Shown here: piece by piece, positions 11,001-22,164 of the stretch
Layout: every line of letters begins with the position of its first letter
How positions within the stretch are numbered: position 1 is the stretch's first letter
The notes under the pieces: generated by a model
What the model was told of the DNA's origin: nothing
Databases searched by the model: none
The model's input: the letters and a program-made list of their open reading frames with translations, nothing else
Position numbers and translations under genes: made by a program
NCBI GenBank assembly: GCA_047967505.1
Contig: CM106540.1
Source of the DNA: Dipteris shenzhenensis
Lineage: Eukaryota > Polypodiophyta > Polypodiopsida > Gleicheniales
Length of the DNA stretch: 64,000 nt
Strand: one strand, 5' to 3'

Positions 11001-14000
11001 CATGGGCAGGATAATGACTGCCATGTGGACGTGGATCAGATTCGGGACAGAAGGTGCCATTGTACACCCTGTACAGAAAGAGACACGTCTATGATGGAGC
11101 TTGGACATGGCCAGGAAGGTGGCAGACAGGAGGCGACACTTGCAGATTCAAAGGGTAATGGCTGGAGGTAAGGTTTGCACCTGGTTTAGGGGCTGGAAGA
11201 GCCCTTAACAGAGGCAGGACCAGCAGCAGTGGAAGGCCCATAGGTGCAGCAGGAGGCGGGGCAAGGCAACAGCCTGGAAGGGCAAGTGAAAACCCTTATA
11301 TAGGGCCCTGGTAGGGGAAGACAACCAGGTCGGCTCTGGTCGGCCAGCAGTAGGGCCTAGTCAGCCCACATTCCAAGGGGCTTGGATCTCCTATGAAAGG
11401 GCCCCCTTTGGGGCTCATAGATCATCACTTGTAGCAGCAGTTTTGGAGCAGACAGGAGCAGCAGGAAGCCCTCCTTTGAACCTACACATAGGAGGAGAAG
11501 GAGGCTGACAGGGCTGCCAGACCTGGACCGCAAGGTGGAAAGGATCTGGATGAAGAGTCTACATACGTTCGAGGTGGAGCATGCGGGCTCAGTGCTCTAG
11601 AGATATCTGGCAGATAGCAGAAGTACCTTGTGGTAAGATCAAAGGACCACGCTCTGGTGGGACTTTGGATATGTATGTGTCCATAGCTTTGGACGGAAAT
11701 ATATATTCTTTTGGTAGCTTCATATCTGACTGGATCATTGTCTATTGTTGAGTTTGCACATCTATTTGAAGCACATAAGTTCAAGTTTGTGATTCCACTC
11801 CCCAGACACACTGTGTGAGCTCCTGGGCTATTCTATCAGTCTTTCGCTGTGCGTACCCTCTGTTGGTCGATTTCTAACACTTCAATCCATCTTCTTCTTC
11901 TTCATTGCTTCTCCTTCATAAAATTCTCTCTTGGCCATTCTCTTTCTCACAACAATATAGACCTTAGCTTATGGTCTTAAGGGTCAGTTAACACCACACA
12001 CACACACCCATCATACAATATGTACAATAGGGGTTCTCAACACTCCCCCTCAAGCTTAGAATGAGCTTGCACATGATATACTCCCCATGCTCCTGAGAAG
12101 TACTCGAACTCCTCTTTTCCAACAGCCTTCGTGAAGATGTCAACCACTTGATCATCTGTCTGCACATAGAATGAAGTATTTGCATATGTAATCACAAAAC
12201 CAAGGCTCGCAAGATACCTGGTGACCCTCTCACGCCATGCTCTTGGTGCTTGCTTCAAACCATATAGAGCCTTTTCAGCCTGCATACAGATTTGGGATAT
12301 CTAGGATGCACATAACCCTTAGGTGTACATATGGTTCATCCTTCAACTTACCATTCAAGAATGCAATTTTCACATCCATCTGCAATAACTTCCAATCTTT
12401 ACTTGCAGCTAACGCAGTCACGGTCCTCACTGTTGTCATCTTGGCTGCAAGGCTGAATGTTTACTCATAATTCAACCCATGTATCTGAGCAGAATGCAAT
12501 TTTCACATCCATCTGCCATAACTTCCAATCTTTACTTGCAGCTAACGCGGTCACGGTTCTCATTGTTGTCATCTTGGCTACCAAGCTGAATGTTTCCTCA
12601 TAATCCAACCCATATATCTGGGCATATCCTTTGGCTACAAGTGTTTCCTTGTATCTTTCCATTGAACCATTTGCATTGCACTTCACTTTGTATACCCATT
12701 TACATCCGATTGCACTCTTTCCAACTGGCAATCTCACTAAATCCCATGTCTCAGAGCATCCATCTCTGCATCCATGGCTTCTTGGGACTCTTTCTCGCCC
12801 ATGGCTTCCTGAAAGCTACTTGGTTCCACAGGCTGAACTCTAGATGTCATGTATGCATTTGCATACGCATATATCCATTGTATGTCAACCTCTCCACTAG
12901 GTGCTTCACCCTTGATGATCTTCTCAATTGCATCTCACCACTTTTCACATTCTCCTCTCTTGCATGTGGAGGCACATACTTTTGCACATTCTTTACCCCC
13001 GTGTCCTTACAATAGGAATTCCTAATCCATGCTTTCTTCACCTGAACCCTCTCCAACTAGCTTCTTCCCTTGCTTTATTTCAGCCAGCTTTTGGGTTTCG
13101 CGCAACCTTCCACTCCATGGATTTACACTCTCTGTACTCTTTGAAAGCTCATGTGGTCCTGTAACATCCTCAACATGCTATCTATCATCATGTGCATGCT
13201 CTCTATGTCTATCCATATGCATGTGGGGCTGATTTCCTTCATATGCATCTTCAATTTTCACATGTTGTGGTCGGTACCATGACTCTAATTCACTGAATTT
13301 GACATCTCTATTGACATAGACCCTCTTATTCACCGGGTCATAGCATTTATAGCCCTTTCCAATGGGTATCCTAGGAAGATGCACTTAACAGCTTTTGACT
13401 CTATTTTTCTTCTCACCTCATCAGGCACATGCACATGATAGATGCATCCAAACACCTGCATATATGTCACCGTTGGCTTGCTGCCATAAATCCTCTCATT
13501 CGATGAGATGTCATGTATGATTGCAGTGGGTGTCTTGTTGATAATGTGTACTATCGTGTGTACTGCTTCTGCCCAAAAATGCAGTGGCATGTTCATTTGG
13601 TTCTTAAGAGCCCTAGCAACCTTAACAATCACTCTATTCTTCCTCTTAGCAACCGGATTTTGCTGACGTGTATGCCATTCTCCCTCAAGTAATCATCAAA
13701 CTCCCTGAACAAGTATTCCCCACCATTATTTGACCTTAAGCATTTTACATATGCACCAAACTCTTTCTCAGCTATGCTTCTAAACTCAAATGAATTTCTC
13801 CAATGCTTCACCTTTATGCTTCATAAAATAAACCCATGTCATGCGAGTATGATAATCATAAAACTGGTATAAAATCTAGCTCCATCAAGTAACATGTTTT
13901 GGCATGGATCCCGTATATCCGTGTCCACAATTTTCAAAGAATGACTACTCACTTTCCCCATCTTTGGAAATAGGAGACGGCTTTGCTTGCCAAAATGACA

Positions 14001-16430
14001 TGCTTTGCAAACATGTTCACAATTTATGTGACCAAATCGACAATCTGTAGCAATCGTTGGTTCCCACTAACCCATCACTGTGAGGATCTGGTTCAAGGGG
14101 GGACGAGCATTTTTTGAGCGAAATGTTCCAATCGTCTAAGCGAAGGAAAAAAAAAGCTTCCAACTATGTAAAAATATGGCAAAAATAGAGTAACATAATG
14201 GGATGGCTTTTGAAGAAATCCACATGTAAAGTAGACTTCTTTATGAAAATTCCCTTATGATCCTTCTTACAACTTTTACTTAATAGGGGTGATATTGGAA
14301 ACCCTCTCTCAACCTAACTTCATGAAAGGGTTTTTCCAAAGATACCTCATTGAAGCAAGCTATCAAGGTAGTTTTGCTAGCGGAAACCCTTTGAAGTAAT
14401 ACTTCCAAGGTAGTTTCGCTGGTGAAACTACCATGGACAATACTTTTAAAAGTGGCATAACTTTCACATCCAATGTCCAAATATACTCATTCAACCACTG
14501 AAATTGATTGAAAAATCCCATTTGAGCAACCTCATCTAAACTTCCAAAGAGACCCTCTCCATGGGAGTAATTTTGGAGTACAAGTATTCGAGCCGCATTG
14601 TTGGTCTCTCACTGATCTTTCAGTATCTTCTAGCCTAACAAGCTATCTTCGCGGAACGTCATGCAACCGTGGCTGGTTCAGCTCAAACACCAATGTGGTT
14701 GAGAACCCATTCTTTGACTTGCGTTGGACTTGCTTGCTCGATGCATCCATTCGATCCAAGGCTTGGTCTCCACACCATCAGTAATTTCGCACAATCGTAT
14801 CTTCTAGATAGGATAGTTAATCCCATCCAGCTTCCTCTTCTCACCAAGCTAGGGATAGGCATATGAGATACCGTGGATGTCCCTGTAAATTGCGTCAACC
14901 AGAAAGCTTTTGCACTCACTAGAAACCTCAATTGATTACATGACTGAACTGAAGTCACCCTCCTCTCTCAAACTGATTGGGGAGACAGTGGGTTCTTGAG
15001 GAGACACTTAGTTGCACTTCACCTTGAAGCCTTGGAACTCAATAGTGGTGGAACTCTATTAATACATGCAAGTTGTCAGGGCTTCAAATTTTAAAGCACC
15101 AAAAGCCATGTTGCTGCACCAAAGGCATGCCAAGTGTCAGAGGGTTCTACCGTCCCACGAAGCTTGCCACTTCCAAGTGACAAGGCGGCCAGTTTAAGGA
15201 TCGATATAGGTAAACAGAAATGTATGATGTCAGGTCTGACTGAGCCTAGTATACACATAGAATGAAATGGAACAGATGTTTCTGCACAGTCCTTTTGCTG
15301 CTTGTGCAGACTTTCTGCAAAAGCATTGGTTAAAAGCACATTGATCTTTGTTTATTGGTTTTCAATGACTTAGTCACAAATGCTGTGATGTTTTTTTCTC
15401 AATCTTAGTGTATCACAAATCTAAAGAAAGCTCTAAATATTCTATGTTAGAAGAAAAATGCAAAGAGTTAAAGTTCATACCTGTATGGAGTCTCTCACTT
15501 TCCTCTGAGTGCACCCCTTTTGTACAAGCCAACGCGTCTGCTGACTTTTGGTGTGGCCTTGCTATGAAACTGTAATGGTAGTGAAATGATGTCTTTTCAA
15601 CCAAGGCATTCATTAAGCATATATGTGAGGTTTGCAGTGGAAATTCTACATAAACTTTCCTTTGTTCACCTGTCCTCTGAGTGTGCCCCTTTTGTACAAG
15701 CCAACATGTCTGCACAGTTTTGGTGTGGCCTTGGTATGAAACTGCAATGGTAGTGCAATGATGCTTTTTCAACCAAGGCATTCATTAAGCATATTTGTGA
15801 GGTTTGCAGTGGAAAGTCTACGTAAACTTGTCTCTTTCAAGTATCACTTTAGGATACTTCTAACTTCTACAGATTTGTGTGGCTTGCATGGTTTCTAGGT
15901 TCAGATATAGAACGCATTGCTCGGGATACTGATGGTAAGTTGATTTTTGTGACATTTGTTTCCTGCACATCTTAAAATGCTTGGCACAATGCTTTTTCAT
16001 TACCAAAGGAAACTAGTTTATGCAACCCCTTTTGGCAGGCTACTCAGGCAGTGACCTTCGTGCACTATGCCAAGAGGCAGCTATGATCCCAATTCGTGAA
16101 TTAGGCACACGAGTGTCGACAGTGCAGGCACATCAGGTAGGCCAGCTGATTTTTCCTGGCTTGGAAGCAATTGATCTGATACCGAATTGCACCATTGGGT
16201 TCTATATATACATACCTTGCATGGTGAATTATCCTTGCTATTATATGTAGGTTGGTTACTTGCTTGTGTCAATAAAAGCAATTGTGAATTGTGTTTTGCT
16301 TGGTTGTGAACAGGTTCGCTCTCTCAGATACACTGACTTCCAATCAGCCATGAGAGTTATAAGGCCAAGCGTGTCAAGGGATCAGCTACAACAGTTCGAG
16401 CTTTGGAATGAAGAGTTTGGGTCTAACTAG
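5040..16430 (+). CDS. FIGL1: FIGL1-type AAA ATPase, last four exons (gene continues beyond the left edge)
   Basis: Four exons are seen: 5,040-5,130, 15,899-15,934, 16,039-16,136 and 16,314-16,430, ending in TAG. All introns are GT-AG and the split codons join in frame. The exons encode [20 protein letters not shown], then [13 protein letters not shown], then [20 protein letters not shown], then [19 protein letters not shown], and end WNEEFGSN. This is the C-terminal part of a meiotic-clade AAA ATPase: sensor-2 region, four-helix lid (GYSGSDL) and the C-terminal helix. The ending RPSVS...L..WNEEFGSN is characteristic of fidgetin-like 1 rather than katanin or spastin. In plants FIGL1 is a nuclear factor that limits meiotic crossovers by acting on RAD51/DMC1; that role is taken from the family. 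The Walker A and B exons must lie left of the window. Intron 1 here is 10.8 kb and full of retroelements, yet both splice sites are intact. Confidence 0.88.
5225..5859 (-). mobile_element. Ty3/gypsy reverse transcriptase N-terminal half (outer element, left part)
   Basis: Minus-strand frames read [13 protein letters not shown] near 5,840. Next come a linker with [20 protein letters not shown], then [20 protein letters not shown] and [20 protein letters not shown]. This is the start of a gypsy reverse transcriptase: the xxPYRxSxxE and QVxxLL blocks, the [16 protein letters not shown] block, and DYxxLNxxTIKNxFPxPxID. One or two frameshifts interrupt it. The part with the YxDD active site is absent, because the sequence decays at about 5,230, roughly 100 bp from a FIGL1 exon. 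The matching protease piece lies beyond the inner LTR element, at 9,075-9,590. Confidence 0.72.
5860..6356 (-). repeat. 3' LTR of inner minus-strand element
   Basis: About 497 bp is repeated in direct orientation at 8,585-9,084. On the + strand both copies begin TGACACGACC, share AACACACGAAACATGAGGAA, and end near GTACACAT(C/T)AGA(T/C)ACCA. On the minus strand the LTR therefore starts TGGT and ends CA. The two copies differ at many positions, with small indels, so the insertion is not recent. Confidence 0.75.
6347..6991 (-). pseudogene. Integrase C-terminus plus chromodomain of inner gypsy element
   Basis: This 214-residue frame reads [20 protein letters not shown], then [45 protein letters not shown] and finally [20 protein letters not shown]. 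This is the GPY/F module of a Ty3/gypsy integrase ([23 protein letters not shown]) followed by a chromodomain (YKIKWKD....TTWE). The element is therefore a chromovirus. The catalytic D,D,E core, the reverse transcriptase and RNase H are all missing: the frame is cut at about 6,990 and gag resumes at 7,083. The stop lies inside or beside the 3' LTR. Confidence 0.8.
7083..7406 (-). pseudogene. Gag N-terminal fragment of inner gypsy element
   Basis: The frame starts at an ATG near 7,406 ([20 protein letters not shown]) and continues through a helical stretch ([20 protein letters not shown], then [14 protein letters not shown]). Its place, downstream of the 5' LTR and primer site and upstream of the integrase remnant, identifies it as gag. 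It stops near 7,083, where almost all of gag-pol has been lost. A 29-bp stretch at the ATG is duplicated (GCCATGAGTAGATCGTGGCA appears twice, 7,402-7,450). Bases 7,450-8,565 form a long 5' leader with no recognisable coding sequence. Confidence 0.6.
8570..8583 (-). other. Primer-binding site, initiator tRNA-Met type
   Basis: The + strand reads GGCTCTGATACCA. Its complement TGGTATCAGAGCC matches the 3' end of plant initiator tRNA-Met. It sits 1-2 bases inside the right LTR, so that LTR is the 5' LTR and the element is transcribed leftwards. Confidence 0.85.
8585..9084 (-). repeat. 5' LTR of inner minus-strand element
   Basis: About 500 bp, the partner of 5,860-6,356. Its + strand start TGACAC is adjacent to the primer site. 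No clear 5-bp target duplication is visible: the flanks read AGTCA on the left and ATCTG on the right. Ends may be off by a few bases. Confidence 0.78.
9075..9590 (-). mobile_element. Ty3/gypsy aspartic protease remnant (outer element, right part)
   Basis: Minus-strand broken frames read a VDNGST-like active-site region near 9,470-9,500. They then give a DGQHM region near 9,380 and, at 9,075-9,278, [20 protein letters not shown] followed by [10 protein letters not shown]. The order active site, then LG..WL-like block, then M.F...G...LHG fits the retropepsin of gypsy pol. In gypsy elements the protease directly precedes the reverse transcriptase, and RT text resumes on the far side of the inner element at 5,859. 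The two pieces are best read as one element split by the inner insertion. Confidence 0.5.
9819..10060. repeat. Truncated LTR-like fragment
   Basis: It begins TGTTGGAAGTACAAGATCAA and carries GAAATGAGGAGAGCAAAGGG, matching the opening of the blocks at 780 and 10,906. It ends in a GCACATGCCCGCAC-type short repeat near 10,010-10,050. No coding sequence belongs to it. The stretch 10,060-10,900 holds only weak purine/pyrimidine runs (a C-rich/G-rich run near 10,460-10,545) and nothing I can name. Confidence 0.35.
10906..11877 (+). repeat. Probable solo LTR, about 970 bp
   Basis: It opens TGCTGGAAAGTTCACCTCCC followed by CAAATGAGGAGAGC and closes GATTTCTAACA, so it has TG...CA ends. A TATA-like site (CCTTATATAGGG, near 11,294) precedes text resembling that near 1,080. 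There is no internal retroelement sequence on either side, and no matching second copy is close enough to pair with it. The + orientation is inferred from the TATA position and from similarity to the 37.5-kb LTR. Confidence 0.5.
11878..14060 (-). mobile_element. Decayed Ty1/copia element
   Basis: Copia pol pieces run leftwards in the right order. A zinc-binding-like ...[16 protein letters not shown] lies near 13,980-14,020, integrase at 13,330-13,811 ([20 protein letters not shown], then [19 protein letters not shown]), and RT start at 12,465-12,737 ([20 protein letters not shown], then [18 protein letters not shown]). After these come an RT fragment ([13 protein letters not shown], near 12,250), the C-terminal [17 protein letters not shown] and KLEGEC, then stop. 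A polypurine tract (GAGGGGGAGTGTTGAGA, minus strand, near 12,040-12,055) marks the start of the 3' LTR, which runs left to about 11,878. The YxDD and RNase H regions are deleted between 12,180 and 12,290. Many stops are present. Confidence 0.78.
12358..12622. repeat. Tandem duplication, 2 x 133 bp, inside copia RT
   Basis: The segment starting AATGCAATTTTCACATCCAT occurs at 12,360 and again at 12,493 and continues for about 130 bp with few differences. Because 133 is not a multiple of three, the duplication breaks the reverse transcriptase frame. Confidence 0.85.
14409..14432. repeat. Short hairpin
   Basis: Arms GGTAGTTTC and GAAACTACC are perfect 9-mers around a 6-base loop. The same stem sequence appears without its partner about 45 bp upstream (AAGGTAGTTTTGCTAG). 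The surrounding 14,060-15,490 is FIGL1 intron with no recognised gene. Confidence 0.5.
15502..15840. repeat. Tandem duplication, 2 x about 172 bp, in FIGL1 intron
   Basis: CCTCTGAGTG starts at 15,502 and again at 15,674. Both copies carry CCCCTTTTGTACAAGCCAAC and CAACCAAGGCATTCATTAAG and end near GTAAACTT or ATAAACTT. The second copy ends about 60 bp before the FIGL1 exon at 15,899. Confidence 0.85.
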
Positions 16431-17129
16431 TTGTAAAGTGTCCCCTTTCATCTATGTAATTGAAAAATGCGTCTCCGTTAGTATTTATTGATTCGAGGTC
16501 AATTAATAGAATCTGGACGTCTAAGCAGCATTCGGGCTTAATGTATATCGTGCATTGATCCAACAATCAATTGCAAATGGGCCCTCTTCACCATGTTGAA
16601 GTTTGAAAGGAATGTTGGGGTGTTACTTGGAAACTCCTTATATTCTATACCATAGCAAGTGTTTGGAATTTGTTTACGTTTCCTGTCATTCCTTTCAAAT
16701 GAATACTGCTTGCATTTCATGGTATTCTCATTGATGTTATAATTTTCAGTAATTTCAATGCAAATGCACACATGATAGTTCACTTCACCTAAAAATGTAA
16801 AGCAGGATTTCATAACCCCATCTATTTGGAGACATGAAGTGAAAATGTGGTATTGATGTTGAAAAGACCATCCATTGTGTAATCATTCAAAATTTTGTTG
16901 TGAAGCGATGACCATAGCAAAACATAGTTAGGCACCATACACATTGGAAACTGCAATAGAACATCCAAAAAAAAACCCTCTGTGTTAGCTAACTGCTTAT
17001 AAGGTCTGTAAATGGCGGGACCCTATACATCCTCCCTTGCAATTGGCCTTGTAGAAGACTTTTAACTTAGGGGAGAGACCATTCGGATATCCATTAGTGG
17101 TGCGCGATCATCTTTTTGGACATACCTAC

Positions 17130-17149
17130 AAGATCTTAGCTAAGATCTT
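17130..17149. repeat. Perfect 20-bp palindrome
   Basis: AAGATCTTAGCTAAGATCTT is its own reverse complement. It lies in intergenic sequence downstream of FIGL1 with no coding context. Bases 16,440-19,550 otherwise hold no recognised gene; a 65-bp tandem duplication lies at about 17,866-17,995 and a GA-rich tract at 18,745-18,855. Confidence 0.6.
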
Positions 17150-17865
17150 AAATTTGTGGTTGTACGCACCCCTCACTAACATTAGTTATGATATATAGAG
17201 AGGTTTTGACTATAGGGGTTCTTCTCATACACTACCCTCATTGTTCATTGTTTATGGCTAGATGTGGCTGCCTACATTGGGTTCTGGTCCCACTTGTGGA
17301 CTAGCCTCTGTTTGTAAAAGGTTATGTATTAAAATTTATCTAGATGGTGGTGGCCCATGGGGGTGCACCTATCGCCTTGTGATTGAGTAGATGGGAGGTG
17401 CCACCACTGTGTAGTTAGGGACCTCAAGACAACTTTGCACTACCTATGTACTATGTAGCATAGAAGCCCTCTGGATCATGGCTTCGATGTTGAGGATGCA
17501 GTGGGGCTTTACTGCATCTTGGTTCAAAGGGAGGTCATGCCCTTTTGATAGAGTGGGTTTCACCAGCCTACAGGAGAGTTGGATAGAGAGGCTTTCGAAT
17601 CAAGGTGCAAGATATGATTCCTTCTTATTACAAATGGCTTGTACCCTCACTCAAGGATAGTGTTTGGGAGATGGCATCAGAGATTACTACTTCGAACATT
17701 TGGGTAGTCTGGTGATGAGAGGTGAGCAAGTACATCCAGTAGCCAACTCATTGCCATTTGGTAGGATATTATCTATATGTTGCATGCCATATTGGAGTGA
17801 GGGATGGTGAATTCTTGAATGACCATAAAAAAGCATGCACTCTTTTGCAAGGCTTGGCTTGCAAG

Positions 17866-17995
17866 TGTTTTCTACATTCATGGAGCGAGGCATCTGTTGT
17901 TGTATAGTCTCCCACCTTGGTTGTTGGCCCGGCCTACAAGTGTTTTCTACATTCATGGAGCAAGGCGTCCATTGGTTGGATAGTCCCCCACCTTT
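17866..17995. repeat. Tandem duplication, 2 x 65 bp
   Basis: CAAGTGTTTTCTACATTCAT occurs at 17,872 and 17,937, followed in both by GGAGC(G/A)AGGC and a CCCACCTT(G/T) segment ending TTGGCCC. The function is unknown. Confidence 0.75.
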
Positions 17996-19559
17996 GTTCT
18001 TGGCCCTATTTTTGAGATCCTCTAGGCAGGGAGTTGGGTTCTCTAGAAACATGCATATGATACCTTTCTTCCATGATCAATGGTAGCTGATGCGTATGGT
18101 TGGTTTTCTTTTAATCATTAATAAGGGTTCTTTTCTTTGGGTGAAAAAAATTTCACGATTTTAGGTATAGGTTAAGCATCAGTTTGAACATCTTTGCAAT
18201 TGGAGAGGAAGATTTATTCCTAGCACTATCAAGCTCAAAGACATTGTTAAGATAATCATCATAGAAAATAAAGGGACGTGTTCCTCACATGCCTATTTGA
18301 CTAAATACTTTAAAGAAGCTTGAGGAACCAATTATAGATATTTAGCACCTTGGATAGAAGAGACGGAGTACTCATACAAATTGTTGATTAAAAAGAAAGT
18401 TGTCATTTTCAAGCATGCATGCCCATTCTTTCCAAGGAAGGTATCATCAAATTGCGTTTTCGAATCTATTGATTTCATGCATAATATAAGAGTAGCCATC
18501 TTTTACTAGTGGATAACAAACAAACCCAAGTTCCTCATTTTCAACAATTTCTTAGATTTCCTTAGTTTATACTAAGAGAGTGCTTTTTGGATTCATCCTT
18601 TCCATTTGATGATTGGAGTGGATTGCCCTTTGAAATCAAAACTAGAATTAATTGCTCTTTTGGCAGTTCAAGTGTGCTAATTAAACAAGATGAATTTCAT
18701 TCATGTGGCTTGCCCTAGATGGTGAGCGGAACAGGGGGTGAATTACAAGCTGTGAGAGAGAGAGAGAAGGAGAAGAAGAAAGAGAGACAGGAAAAGGGGG
18801 AGAGAAAAAACAAGAGGATTTGAAGGGATGAAGAGGAGAGAGAAGAAAAGGTGGAGAATTTCATGGGATACTCACATGCTCCTCCAATCAATACATGCCA
18901 AAAAAAAGTGAACATAAATTAACTAAATAGTTGATTTTTCTCTTTGAAGGCCAAACAATTACTAAGGCCTACCCATTGGGGGTAGGCCTTGAATTTCTTT
19001 GGGACGTGGAGGAATGTTGGAAATATGCTTTTTAGGGATGCAATATTTCTTGACTTTGAACATAAGGGACTATCCATGTGTGTGAAATGCAAGTGGTCAC
19101 AAAATATTAAGTTACTTCTTACCCCATGACAACTCTTTATTTCAGACATGGGCAGGTTCCAAGAAATTACATTTAAAAATTACTTCTTGTGGAAAATCTA
19201 CAAATGAATAGTTTTAGTTAATTTTTGGAGGGGTTTTCTTCAGACTCAAGTGGTCTCATAAAAATGCTCATTTTGGGAACCTTGGATGTTGATTATTACA
19301 GATGCGAGTGGTCCCCAAAAAAGAAGCCCAAAAAGCATCATTGTTTTGCAAAATGGTTATTACTTATTTCAGATGTTAGCAATCCCTAAATGAACTTTTT
19401 GAAAATATTCATTCTTAGGCTTGACACTTGCTACTTTATTTCAGACACGAGTACTACTTTACAAAACCTCCAAGAAATTTCACAATTTCTATCTTACATT
19501 TAGCTAATGTTATTGACCCTCAAAGGAGAAGATTTAGTAAATTTTCAAGTTAGTATTTT

Positions 19560-21200
19560 AAAGCCGTGAGTGTTGTGGAAAACACTCCAAGCATTTTATC
19601 AAATTCCAGCACAAAGCTCTCATTTCTTACTATTCCATTGCAAAGATGCTAGCTACGCAAAATCACAAAGGTGAGAATGCTTGGTGGTTTGATTGAGGTG
19701 TAAGCAACCACATGACTCTAGGAAAGGATTGGGTTTTAGAACTACATCGAAACAAAAGTACCAAAGAGAATACTATAATGGGTGATGATACACCTCATAA
19801 AATTAAAGGAATTGGAAACATAACGTTGCATAATGATGTAGATATTACATAAAGTATTGGATTTTCCAACAACTATGGCACAAAATCTTCTTTGTATGAT
19901 AGAGAGTGATATGGAGAACTTAGGAACAAACCTGATGTTTAGATCCATCAAATTTATCTTCACAAGAAATTCAAAAGAATCCTCAACATAGAGAAGGTTG
20001 GTCATCTCTAGTGATATTGTTATTCATGAAACTTCATCAAATTTCTGATGAAATTACAATAGTCTCTTTACCTACTCAGTCATCAACTCTATTGATTCAA
20101 AGATTTACCTTGCGAGCACCTTCAGACAATCCTCAATCGATAGTGTTGATTCAGAACAAAGGGCAAGTAGGAAATGCGAGAATTTAGTGGCACATCAACT
20201 AGTACATTCATCAATGACACACCAGAAACTACAAAGTAGAAGTATCCTCATGACCAAAAAAATTAGATAATTGGACTTACACAACCTTTGCCTTTATGGA
20301 AAATTTATGGAAATTCATAAACCCGCAACTTCAAAGAAGCAATTCAAGTACTTGCAACATGCCGTGCATTAGAAATCAATCTTGGACATTATTTGATTCT
20401 ACTAGAGAAAAAGGCCATTGGATGCAAGTGGGTTTATAAAGTCAAATTGAATCATAATGGTACTTGTCCTTGTTGCCAAAGGCTATGCACAAGTATATGG
20501 TACAAAATGTGAAGAAACCTTAGCACGAGTTGCAAAAAAGATGACTCTTATAATAGTCCTCTTATAATAGTCATTACTTTAGCATCACAATTTGCTTGGC
20601 TATACATTTGATGGATGTGCAAAATTCCATTTTGAATGGTTTTCTACATGAATTAGAAACTACATGCAAGGCTATGTTGTCAAAGGCCAAGAACAAAAAT
20701 GTTTGCAAATTTCTCAAATCCTTATATGGAACGCAAAGCTTAGAATCCTAGGACCATAATTACTTTATCAATATGGGTTCTCAACCATCAAACTTAGATT
20801 CTTCCTTGTATATAAGGAATTCTCCCAAGACATTGTTCTTGTTGTTCCATAAGTGGATGATCTAATGATTGATTATCACAAAATCTACTGGAAAGCTTAT
20901 TTAAGATGTCAAAAGTTAGCTCACGTCCAGATTTGACATCAAAGACTCCACTATTTTCTTATAAATTTGGAGGGATACAAATGGTATTATGAGGACACAA
21001 GGCAAGTGCACTCAGAAAGTTCTGGAGTAAAATTGCATGCATGATTGCAAACCCTAGCCTATTCCCATGGAATCAAACGTAATGATTTAAACTTATGATA
21101 GGTCATCATTTGTAGATCCTCAATAGTATAGACAACTTATTGCAAGTTTGATTTATTTGACCATTAATAGGCTAGCCATTTTATACCTTGCCATAAACAT
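19560..21200 (+). mobile_element. Heavily decayed Ty1/copia element, + strand
   Basis: Fragments in copia order are legible. WWFD.GVSNHMT, then GKDWVLELHRNK and MGDDTPHKIKGIGNITLHND (19,690-19,850), is the protease region, with the active-site Asp-Ser-Gly reduced to GVS. RT follows at 20,390-20,460 ([19 protein letters not shown]). QLIASLIYLTINRLAILYLA near 21,130-21,190 matches the RNase H approach region (xLIGSLxYLTxTRPDI). Stops and indels are dense, so the insertion is old. No LTRs were identified. Confidence 0.6.
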
Positions 21201-21224
21201 AGGGTTCATGGGACGAAACCAACT

Positions 21225-21285
21225 CCTCCCACATGCACACATGCGTGCACGTACACATGCGCGCGTGCACACACACACACAGGTA
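21225..21285. repeat. Alternating purine-pyrimidine tract (CA/CG)
   Basis: A run of CACATGCACACATGCGTGCA type with CGCGCGTGCACACACACA. A second pure (CA)n run of about 34 bases follows at 21,447-21,478. Such tracts are prone to slippage and to Z-form DNA. Confidence 0.7.
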
Positions 21286-21442
21286 AGTGGACCCTGACCT
21301 CAGCAGAGCCTAGACTACCGGATGGATTCGATACTTTTTACCAGTTGCACTCATAAGGATCCATATGTCAAATATATAAAAGTTTTTTCCACCTTTTATC
21401 TGAGCATCGTGTGCCGTGTTGTTTATAGGTTTCTATTTTAAA

Positions 21443-21481
<39 letters not shown>

Positions 21482-22164
21482 GTCTGAATTCTACCAAAAA
21501 AATCTATTAAAAAGCCAATAAAAACAATTTTGTCAAAAAAGAGAAATTTTGTCTGGTAAGGCTTCATTGCTCTCATGTATGCCCATGATGAGTTAGAGCT
21601 TCCAACACCATTCTAGGAGTCTAGGATAAGTTAGAGCATCCAAAGTCATTTGGTAAGCTAGAACCAATTTAGGTATTTTTCTCGTACAAGGGAAAAGTGG
21701 TAGAGTTGTTTATTCCATAAAGTTATGTTGTTTGTACTTCATTCTCAATGAGGAATAAGACTAATTTCATTTGGTTCATAGTTTTTTTGCATGCATTGCT
21801 TTTTCCTATTTTGATTTTGGTTTTTATGCTTGTTTCTTATTTTGAGTTCTCATTAGCTATAGCTCCTCTCTCTTACCCATAGATATTCTTATTCACCATA
21901 TCCTAAAAAGGTGTGAGGAGTTGATGTCAACAAGCTAGTGAGATTCATTCAACAATTTTAAAAATGTTAGGAGGTGGGGATTAATGTTTGTGGGTATATG
22001 AGGTGGGGCTATTGCTAGAAGGTGGGGGATAGAGTTTATGAGTAAAGGAGCTAGGGGCTATTGTCTTGTGGGTATATGAGGGAGGGAGCTCAAACCTTAC
22101 ATGCTTTACAAAGAAACATATGAGTTTCTCATGTATGAGAGGTGGGTACCTTGAGACTCTTGAT

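Noticed and set aside
14683-14958. 91-residue minus-strand ORF in the FIGL1 intron
   Set aside because: No recognisable domain, and the opposite strand is open too.
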